Assembly: GCA_023228385.1 (NCBI GenBank)
Contig: JALOBF010000093.1
Coordinates: 1 to 6,296, forward strand
Reading direction: 5' to 3'
Source: Bacilli bacterium
Lineage (GTDB): Bacteria; Bacillota_I; Bacilli_A; ML615J-28; CAG-698
Length of the DNA: 6,296 bases
The notes below the pieces were generated by a model that ran no database searches, was not told the origin of the DNA, and saw only the letters and a list, made by a program, of their open reading frames with translations. Positions 1-4,856 of this stretch are shown here, one piece after another. Numbering within the stretch: the first letter of the stretch is position 1; every line of letters begins with the position of its first letter. Both the position numbers and the translations under genes were made by a program.

Positions 1-168
1 TTCCTTGTCTGCAGTGATGATGATGTCAAACTTCTCCATATGGCCGAACATATTCATTTATATGAAAAAATTATTGACCAACTGCCGATAACGGTTTCGC
101 AAATCAAAGATATCTTTTCAGCCAATCCGAAAGTAACCAATCTGGAAGTTATTGAAAGAACTAAATAA
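1..168 (+). CDS. 3' end of an unidentified protein (5'-truncated by window)
   Basis: Frame 1 is open from the first base to a TAA at 166-168 and gives 55 residues, from FLVCSDDDVKLL to NLEVIERTK. The stop is followed at once by a good terminator on the same strand, which supports this as the true end of a gene. The fragment looks like a mixed alpha/beta C-terminal region: a short hydrophobic strand, an acidic run (DDD), then a helix rich in His, Glu and Leu, and a hydrophilic tail. I do not recognise the family. I considered a PTS EIIA-type C-terminus because of the strand and His-containing helix, but the fragment is too short and lacks a clear signature. Its start and most of its sequence lie outside the window. 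Confidence 0.75.
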   Translation, partial: FLVCSDDDVKLLHMAEHIHLYEKIIDQLPITVSQIKDIFSANPKVTNLEVIERTK

Positions 169-190
169 GCCGCAAATGCGGTTTTTTTTT
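167..190 (+). terminator. Rho-independent terminator of the first gene
   Basis: A short stem (AAGCCGC pairing with GCGGTTT, allowing one G-T pair) with an AAAT loop is followed by a run of nine T. It overlaps the TAA stop of the partial gene. The T-run orientation shows it ends rightward transcription, so the phosphoesterase gene downstream needs its own promoter. Confidence 0.85.
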
Positions 191-206
191 GGTTTTGTAT
201 AGCAAG

Positions 207-236
207 TTGGCAAAAAGGATCATTTTCATGTTTAAT
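207..236 (+). promoter_or_regulatory. Candidate sigma-A promoter, distal
   Basis: TTGGCA at 207-212 and TTTAAT at 231-236 each match five of six consensus bases, with an 18-bp spacer. It lies just after the terminator in the noncoding leader. If used, it gives a 5' leader of roughly 95 nt before the phosphoesterase start. In AT-rich DNA such matches also arise by chance, so this is a candidate only. Confidence 0.4.
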
Positions 237-284
237 CGTAGTCATTTACATTTTTTATGTGATTGTTCTTAAATCGTTTTTATC

Positions 285-313
285 TTGAAAAAAACTGTTG
301 GTTATGATAATAT
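285..313 (+). promoter_or_regulatory. Candidate extended -10 promoter, proximal
   Basis: TTGAAA at 285-290 is followed 17 bp later by TAATAT at 308-313, preceded by TG at 305-306 (extended -10 pattern TGnTAATAT). Transcription would start near 320, almost on the Shine-Dalgarno site at 319-325. That would leave nearly no leader and makes the site less convincing than its motifs suggest. It competes with the distal candidate at 207-236. Confidence 0.3.
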
Positions 314-318
314 GTGAT

Positions 319-325
319 AAGGAGG
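319..325 (+). promoter_or_regulatory. Shine-Dalgarno site of the phosphoesterase gene
   Basis: AAGGAGG is the only strong ribosome binding site in this leader. It sits 14 nt before the ATG at 340, longer than the usual 5-9 nt, but no ATG, GTG or TTG in the correct frame lies closer. It rules out the upstream in-frame ATGs and the TTG at 298-306, which would place this site inside the coding region. Confidence 0.7.
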
Positions 326-339
326 TTTCGAAAAAACTA

Positions 340-804
340 ATGCTGGCAATTATTACAAGTGATAGTCACGGCCATATCGATTTGTTTCGAAAACTGATAA
401 AAGCCTATCCCGATGCGGATTTATACCTTGATGCCGGCGATAGTGAAAAACATGATTTCGAATTGGTTCCTTTTATTAGCGTAAAAGGAAATTGCGATGC
501 TTATATTCGGGAACGATATCGGATTATTGGTTTCGGTTCAGACAATATTTATTTATTTCACGGTGCTTATACGAATTTATGCGATAAAGCATTATATTTA
601 CGTGCCCGTCGCTATAAATGCAATATTATCATCCACGGTCATACGCATGTTCCTAAATATCATATTTATCAGGGAATCCATATCATCTGCCCGGGTTCTG
701 TCGTATATCCACGCTTTGCCTCCGATGCCACTTATGTTTTGTTGCGAAGAGAACCGGAAATAAAAGTTGAGTTTATTAAGGTGAAATATGAAAAAAGTGG
801 ATAA
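340..804 (+). CDS. YfcE/YsnB-type metallophosphoesterase
   Basis: This 154-residue protein is a small calcineurin-like phosphoesterase (Metallophos_2 group; E. coli YfcE, B. subtilis YsnB and M. jannaschii MJ0936 are known relatives). The full set of metal-binding motifs is visible: D8-S-H10-G, G33-D34, G50-N51-C-D53, H74-G and G100-H101-T-H103, followed by the typical CPGSVVYPR segment. A dinuclear metal centre and phosphodiesterase activity are expected. The physiological substrate is not established for most of the family and cannot be read from the sequence. There is no signal peptide, so it is cytosolic. The ATG at 340 is chosen because it begins directly before the first beta-strand (LAIITSDSHG) and follows AAGGAGG. 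Upstream in-frame ATGs would add residues that lie across the ribosome binding site. The gene overlaps the next one by 17 bp, so the two are probably co-transcribed and translationally coupled. Confidence 0.93.
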   Translation: MLAIITSDSHGHIDLFRKLIKAYPDADLYLDAGDSEKHDFELVPFISVKGNCDAYIRERYRIIGFGSDNIYLFHGAYTNLCDKALYLRARRYKCNIIIHGHTHVPKYHIYQGIHIICPGSVVYPRFASDATYVLLRREPEIKVEFIKVKYEKSG

Positions 805-1735
805 ATTTTATGATTTGGTTGATCAAGCGACAATGATTCATTACCGCAGTTTAAAAACCGACTATCTTGATTCTTTGTTATTAACTACACGCGGCATCAT
901 TCATGAGGAATATGATGAGCGGTTAAGCGATAAAGAGCTGAAGGAATTGGAAAAAATATATCATGAAATATATTCGACTGATATCTTGAATGAGGAAGTT
1001 AGGTTGGCATCACAATTATTGATGGTAAAAGCCTTTAAGCATATCGGCTTTCCGCTTCCTTTGATGACCCCGGATGCGATTAATTACATAATAACTAATA
1101 TTGTTTCGCATCGTTATCAGAAAAAGCAAATATCAATTCTTGATACCGTATTAGGAACCGGTAATATGTTACAGGCGATTAGTAATCGATTGCCGATTGA
1201 CCCCGATCTTTACGGTGTCGAGTCGAATTGGCGTTTAGTGCAGTTGGCCCGGTCAATGGCCAATTTACAGGGCAATGCGATTATTATTTATTATCAGGAT
1301 GCCATTAAAGATATTATCGAAAAAGTTGATCTTGTTATCGGGGATTTAGATAGTTATACCGTAAAGGACGGACTGGAATCCGGCAGCAAATTATATGAAA
1401 AAGGGGTTCGCTATTTTCCCTTTTTAACAATCGATATTCGTTTGAAAAATCTTAAAGATAACGGTTTCTTTATATATGTTGTTGATAATGATTTTTTTTC
1501 GCAACCCGAGAGTAATCTTTTTCAGGAAGAATTAAAAACAAAGGCAACATTAATGGGATTAATAGTTTTACCGAAAACGATGTTTCAAGTTGGTCATATC
1601 GGTAAGAGTATTTTAATCGGTAAAAAGTGCGTAATTAAAAATCATCAAATGTTGATATTATCGATTGGCGATACCGATAAAAGTAGTTTAGAAGAGGCGA
1701 TTAACAATATCGGTCGAATGGTTGATCGGTTTTAA
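788..1735 (+). CDS. YtxK-like class I SAM-methyltransferase-fold protein
   Basis: The 315-residue protein resembles the YtxK group, relatives of adenine-specific DNA methylases encoded next to ackA in Bacillus. A helical N-terminal region (about 1-90) precedes the conserved TPD at 94-96. The Rossmann-type methyltransferase domain follows: motif I ILDTVLGTGN at 117-126 (SAM binding), acidic GVES at 143-146 (motif II) and QDAI at 170-173. At the catalytic loop it reads DLVIGDLDSY (181-190), where active N6-adenine methylases carry (N/D)PP(Y/F) and YtxK proteins, as I recall them, have a DLPxGYY-like motif. SAM binding is therefore plausible but methyl transfer is doubtful. There is no target-recognition domain and no restriction gene nearby. 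The ATG at 788 lies inside the preceding gene and is preceded by AAGGTGA at 778-784, matching the 3' part of the Shine-Dalgarno consensus. The cellular role of YtxK is not established. Confidence 0.85.
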   Translation: MKKVDKFYDLVDQATMIHYRSLKTDYLDSLLLTTRGIIHEEYDERLSDKELKELEKIYHEIYSTDILNEEVRLASQLLMVKAFKHIGFPLPLMTPDAINYIITNIVSHRYQKKQISILDTVLGTGNMLQAISNRLPIDPDLYGVESNWRLVQLARSMANLQGNAIIIYYQDAIKDIIEKVDLVIGDLDSYTVKDGLESGSKLYEKGVRYFPFLTIDIRLKNLKDNGFFIYVVDNDFFSQPESNLFQEELKTKATLMGLIVLPKTMFQVGHIGKSILIGKKCVIKNHQMLILSIGDTDKSSLEEAINNIGRMVDRF

Positions 1736-1751
1736 ATATAATATATATAAT
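1722..1751 (+). promoter_or_regulatory. Possible internal promoter for ackA
   Basis: Two perfect TATAAT boxes lie at 1737-1742 and 1746-1751, in the AT-rich gap right after the preceding stop codon. The second has TTGATC (four of six consensus bases) 18 bp upstream at 1722-1727. The first has only a poor -35 (TCGAAT at 1714-1719). A start from the first box would give a leader of about 20 nt that keeps the ribosome binding site; a start from the second would cut into it. An extra promoter would let ackA be expressed above its upstream neighbours, but AT-richness alone can produce such boxes. Confidence 0.35.
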
Positions 1752-1756
1752 AAGAA

Positions 1757-1762
1757 AGGAGA
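1757..1762 (+). promoter_or_regulatory. Shine-Dalgarno site deciding the ackA start
   Basis: AGGAGA (within GAAAGGAGA) has GGAG at 1758-1761, 10 nt before the ATG at 1772. The other in-frame ATG at 1796, which would give the usual AckA N-terminus, has no ribosome binding site of its own. This favours translation from 1772 with eight extra residues. Confidence 0.7.
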
Positions 1763-1763
1763 C

Positions 1764-1784
1764 CGGCAAAAATGATTTTTGCCG
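1764..1784 (+). promoter_or_regulatory. Perfect palindrome enclosing the ackA start codon
   Basis: Arms CGGCAAAAAT (1764-1773) and ATTTTTGCCG (1775-1784) are exact reverse complements around G1774. As RNA this gives a 9-bp stem with a UGA triloop, placing the AUG at 1772-1774 at the stem/loop junction, two bases after the ribosome binding site. As DNA it could be an operator. No T-run follows, so it is not a standard terminator. The palindrome is seen directly; any function is inferred. Confidence 0.6.
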
Positions 1785-2992
1785 TAGTAAACATTATGAT
1801 TAAAGTAATGGCGATTAACGCTGGAAGCTCATCATTAAAATTCAAACTCTATGACATGCCCGAAGAAACAGTAATAACCGAAGGAGTGGTTGAAAGAATC
1901 GGCCTTGAGGATGCCTATTATACGATAAGAATTAACGGCAAAAAAGTAAAAACCATCTTGCCGGTAAAAGATCATAAAGAAGCGACCAATTTATTGCTTG
2001 CTGATTTAGTTAAAAGACAGATTGTTCATTCACTGAAGGAAATTAAAGGGGTCGGCCACCGGATTGTCCAAGGCGGCGATTATTTTCCCGATTCGGTTTT
2101 AGTTGACGAAAATGTTATCGCCCGGATTGATGAACTTAGCGCTTTGGCTCCGCTCCACAACCCGGCTCATTTAACCGGAATAAAAGCATTTATCGAAGTG
2201 CTTCCCGATGTTCCTAACATTGTGGTGTTTGATACCGCTTTTCATCAGACAATGGAACAAGAAGCATATATGTATGCTTTACCTTATGAATGGTATACCA
2301 AGCATCGAATCCGTAAATACGGAGCCCACGGCACCAGTCATCAATATGTTGCCAATAAAGTCGCACAAGTAATCGGCGTTCCGATCGAACAATTAAAAAT
2401 CGTAACTTGCCACTTAGGTAACGGTGCTTCTTTGGCGGCGGTAAAAGGCGGCAAATGTGTTGATACTTCGATGGGACTGACACCGCTTGAGGGGATACCG
2501 ATGGGAACCCGCAGCGGTAATATTGATCCGGCGGTTGTTGAATTTGTTGCTATGAAAGAAAATATGACAGTCTCTGAAGTTCTCTATGCATTAAATCATA
2601 AATCCGGCTATCTGGGGGTTTCCGGTATATCCAATGATTCTCGTGATTTGGAAGCGGCAATGCAAAAAGGTGATCAACGAAGCAAACTGGCTTTGGATAT
2701 TCAATATAAAAGAATCGCGGATTATATTGGCAGTTATTATGTTTACATGGAAGGCATTGATGTTATCGTCTTTACGGCAGGAATCGGTGAAAATTGCAGC
2801 CGTTGTCGAAACGAGGTTTTAAAAAGAATTAAGGTATTAGGGGTTGAAATTGATGAAGAAGCCAATAATACGACCAAACCGGAAATTAAGGAAATAACAA
2901 CCAAGAATTCAAAAATCAGAGGTTTCTTAATTCCGACTAACGAAGAGTTGGTAATTGCCCGCGATACCGTTCGATTGGCAAAATTAATCTAA
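1772..2992 (+). CDS. ackA: Acetate kinase
   Basis: AckA catalyses acetyl phosphate + ADP to acetate + ATP in the cytosol, the ATP-forming step of acetate fermentation, and can run in reverse to activate acetate. The 406 residues span the full family. Visible hallmarks are INAGSSSLKF (N16), GHR (R97), LAPLHNP (H129), VFDTAFH (D154), YGAHGTSH (H186), HLGNGAS, GIPMGTRSGNIDP (R247), FTAGIGEN and PTNEEL near the C-terminus. These correspond to residues N7, R91, H123, D148, H180, R241 and E384 of the well-studied Methanosarcina enzyme. Starting at 1772 adds MIFAVVNI before the usual start MIKVMAINAG; the ATG at 1796 would give a typical 398 residues. The Shine-Dalgarno site favours 1772, but that start codon lies in a palindrome. 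A partner phosphotransacetylase gene (pta) is not in the window. The position where many homologues have HGG or AGG (GHRVVHGG) reads QGG here. The gene lies 36 bp after the methyltransferase-like gene. Confidence 0.98.
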   Translation: MIFAVVNIMIKVMAINAGSSSLKFKLYDMPEETVITEGVVERIGLEDAYYTIRINGKKVKTILPVKDHKEATNLLLADLVKRQIVHSLKEIKGVGHRIVQGGDYFPDSVLVDENVIARIDELSALAPLHNPAHLTGIKAFIEVLPDVPNIVVFDTAFHQTMEQEAYMYALPYEWYTKHRIRKYGAHGTSHQYVANKVAQVIGVPIEQLKIVTCHLGNGASLAAVKGGKCVDTSMGLTPLEGIPMGTRSGNIDPAVVEFVAMKENMTVSEVLYALNHKSGYLGVSGISNDSRDLEAAMQKGDQRSKLALDIQYKRIADYIGSYYVYMEGIDVIVFTAGIGENCSRCRNEVLKRIKVLGVEIDEEANNTTKPEIKEITTKNSKIRGFLIPTNEELVIARDTVRLAKLI

Positions 2993-3012
2993 AACAACTA
3001 TTAATAAATTTT

Positions 3013-3018
3013 AGGGGT
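3013..3018 (+). promoter_or_regulatory. Atypical ribosome binding site of the lipoprotein gene
   Basis: AGGGGT, 4 nt before the ATG at 3023, is the only purine-rich site in the 30-bp gap. It matches the Shine-Dalgarno consensus only partly, unlike the strong sites before ackA and the last gene. This suggests weaker translation, or translation helped by the neighbouring ackA. Confidence 0.5.
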
Positions 3019-3022
3019 ATTA

Positions 3023-4780
3023 ATGAAAAAGAGGATTGGATTTTTATTATTATTATTATTTTTTCTGATATTAACGTTATCCGGTTGTTTTATACGCGAT
3101 GCCGTTAATCGGGCATCTTTCGAAGATTTGATGGATGAGTATTTTTATTTGCAGTTATCAGATCCTATGACCGTTAATTTCACTTTAAAAGATTCGGGTC
3201 AATATGGTCTTGATACTATGGAAGTAACCCCTTATGTTTTTTCGGAAGAAGAATACCAGCAATACCGTGATTATCTCCGGGATTATCAAAAACGCTTAAA
3301 CGGGGTAAAATATCAAACGCTAACCCCAAAACAACAGATAACTTATGATATTGTTATCGCCGATTTGGAAAACACTATGCTTTTACTGGAATACCCGTAT
3401 CACTTATCCAACTTGGGTATATACTTCGGATATCAGGTTCAGTTACCGATTGTTCTGGGTGAGTATCATTTTTTTAATAAGGCTGATATCACAAATTATT
3501 TTCAATATTTATCCACCGCCAAAGCAACTTTTCACGGGATGATTGATTTTGAAAAAACAAGAATTGAAAAGGGCTACGGTTATCCGCCGGAAATGTATCA
3601 CCAAATGGCAGAACAATGTATGGATTTGTTGGATGTCGAGGAGATTTTTCTAATATCAATTTTCAATAAAAAAATTGATGATACCGCATTCTTATCACCG
3701 GACGAAAAGGCTGATTATAAAATACAGCATCTCGGGTATATCGATAAATTTATTGATGCTTATACTTATCTGCAGGCGGAATTAGCAGAAATCGAGGTTC
3801 CAATTTTTCGTGACGGCGGTTTGAGCAGTTATCCTGACGGAGCCGCTTTGTATGAGATAATTGTAAAAGACGTTACCGGCTGTGATATGGCAGTCGATAA
3901 TATATACGAATACATATCGGCTAAATTTCGAAAAGAGTTTAATTATGTCACTGGGTATGTAAGAGAAAATCCCGATAAATTAAACGATCTTCTCTCCCCC
4001 GATTTTATTTCATCCCGAGACCGGGCGGAAATTTATACATCATTAAAAGAAAACACAACGGGAGACTTTCCCCCCTTTACTACCGATTTGGCGGTAAGGT
4101 TTGAAGATATCCATCCATCGCTACGGGATAATGTGGCACCGGCTTTTTACTTTCTGTCACCGATTGATGCCGATGTTACGGAAGTTATTTATATTAATGA
4201 TGCGATATTTGAAAATCCGACCGCGGCTTATTTTACGATCGGTCATGAAAGCATTCCCGGACATATGCTTCAACATAATATTCTGAAAAGAAGTGAGTTA
4301 TCAAATGTCCGCAAAGTTCTGAATTTTACCGGATATGCGGAAGGCTGGGCGGTTTATGTCGAAGAATATATCGGTAAATACCTTGATGTCGACAATTCAT
4401 TACTTAAGGCTTACTTTGCCAATGAGCGTCTGAATTATTTGTTTTTTTGTCTTGCCGATATTGAAATTCATTATTATGATATGACAATGGGCGAATTCTC
4501 CGCTTGGCTTAAAGATTATTTTGGCGAAATTCCCTCCGAAGCATGCCAGGAGTTTTATTTTCAGATTAAGGAAGAACCGGGATATTTCTTGCAGTATTAT
4601 CTGAGTTATTATCTGTTATTCGATTTAAAAAATAATTTTTCAAACAAAATGGCAGAATATAAAATAGATACCGATCATCCCGATTACGATTTCCACAAAT
4701 ACTATTTATCTTTCGGTCCGGCTCCCTTTTATATTATGGATAAATGGCTTGATTATTATATTAATGAAAATTATCAATAA
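3023..4780 (+). CDS. DUF885 lipoprotein, predicted zinc metallopeptidase
   Basis: The 585-residue protein begins with a lipoprotein signal: MKKR, a Leu/Phe-rich core and the lipobox LSGC with Cys22 as lipidation site, so the mature protein should be anchored on the outer face of the membrane. The rest fits the DUF885 family, which is rich in helices and usually 550-600 residues. Its probable zinc site is H408-ESIPG-H414-MLQ (family pattern HExxPGHxxQ), and GYAEGWAVYVEEY at 437-449 provides E440 as likely third ligand. Other family-like segments are GGLSSYPDGAALY (265-277) and EEPGYFLQYYLSYYLL (517-532). All apparent catalytic residues are present. Substrate is unknown; a role in breaking down external peptides is an inference from the motif and location. 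It follows ackA by 30 bp without a terminator, so it may be in the same transcript, and it ends in a strong terminator that overlaps its stop codon. Five consecutive TTA codons encode part of the signal core. Confidence 0.92.
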   Translation: MKKRIGFLLLLLFFLILTLSGCFIRDAVNRASFEDLMDEYFYLQLSDPMTVNFTLKDSGQYGLDTMEVTPYVFSEEEYQQYRDYLRDYQKRLNGVKYQTLTPKQQITYDIVIADLENTMLLLEYPYHLSNLGIYFGYQVQLPIVLGEYHFFNKADITNYFQYLSTAKATFHGMIDFEKTRIEKGYGYPPEMYHQMAEQCMDLLDVEEIFLISIFNKKIDDTAFLSPDEKADYKIQHLGYIDKFIDAYTYLQAELAEIEVPIFRDGGLSSYPDGAALYEIIVKDVTGCDMAVDNIYEYISAKFRKEFNYVTGYVRENPDKLNDLLSPDFISSRDRAEIYTSLKENTTGDFPPFTTDLAVRFEDIHPSLRDNVAPAFYFLSPIDADVTEVIYINDAIFENPTAAYFTIGHESIPGHMLQHNILKRSELSNVRKVLNFTGYAEGWAVYVEEYIGKYLDVDNSLLKAYFANERLNYLFFCLADIEIHYYDMTMGEFSAWLKDYFGEIPSEACQEFYFQIKEEPGYFLQYYLSYYLLFDLKNNFSNKMAEYKIDTDHPDYDFHKYYLSFGPAPFYIMDKWLDYYINENYQ

Positions 4781-4807
4781 CAACCTGAAAATCAGGTTGT
4801 TTTTTTT
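4779..4807 (+). terminator. Strong Rho-independent terminator after the lipoprotein gene
   Basis: A perfect 10-bp stem (AACAACCTGA with TCAGGTTGTT) and an AAA loop are followed by a T-run to 4807. The first stem bases belong to the TAA stop codon at 4778-4780. It separates the metabolic/lipoprotein unit from the following gene. Confidence 0.93.
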
Positions 4808-4816
4808 CAAACGAAA

Positions 4817-4853
4817 ATCACCAAAAAGCGATTAATATATAATCGGAGGTGAT
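4817..4853 (+). promoter_or_regulatory. Promoter -10 box and SD within nested inverted repeats
   Basis: TATAAT at 4838-4843 is a perfect -10 box, but no good -35 element lies 16-18 bp upstream. It sits in the inner inverted repeat CGATTA (4829-4834) / TAATCG (4840-4845) with a 5-nt centre. An outer pair ATCACC (4817-4822) / GGTGAT (4848-4853) surrounds it, and the right arm is the 3' half of the Shine-Dalgarno site. A missing -35 plus a palindrome suggests a regulator-dependent promoter or operator. If transcription starts upstream, the RNA could instead fold and hide the ribosome binding site. The repeats are seen; the regulatory role is inferred. Confidence 0.45.
4845..4853 (+). promoter_or_regulatory. 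Near-perfect Shine-Dalgarno site of the last gene
   Basis: GGAGGTGAT matches the complement of the 16S rRNA 3' end over nine bases. The GGAGG core ends 7 nt before the ATG at 4857, an ideal distance. This fixes the start of the long open reading frame that follows and predicts strong translation. Confidence 0.9.
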
Positions 4854-4856
4854 AGG

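Noticed and set aside
54..245. 63-codon minus-strand open frame across the first gene end and its terminator
   Set aside because: It overlaps the + strand coding end and the terminator, has no good ribosome binding site, and its protein looks like antisense of the T-run and leader.
312..317. ATG-TGA start-stop mini frame before the ribosome binding site
   Set aside because: Start-stop elements can regulate translation, but this one has no ribosome binding site and may not even be transcribed from the proximal promoter.
298..339. Upstream in-frame starts (TTG 298, ATG 304) for the phosphoesterase
   Set aside because: There is no ribosome binding site before them, the AAGGAGG site would lie inside the gene, and the added residues precede the usual family N-terminus.
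1492..1499. Run of eight T in the methyltransferase-like gene, and another at 5255-5262 in the last gene
   Set aside because: Both frames stay open and the runs are short for phase variation; such tracts are expected in AT-rich coding DNA (Phe codons).
788..1735. Restriction-modification system
   Set aside because: There is no restriction subunit or target-recognition domain, and the catalytic loop is altered; the place before ackA fits the YtxK group instead.
2214..2483. 89-codon minus-strand open frame inside ackA
   Set aside because: It lies wholly within the strongly conserved acetate kinase coding sequence and resembles no known protein; it is a shadow frame.
3044..3058. Five tandem TTA codons in the lipoprotein signal peptide
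   Set aside because: A short trinucleotide repeat could only change the length of the hydrophobic core in frame; Leu runs are normal in signal peptides, so no phase-variation switch is claimed.
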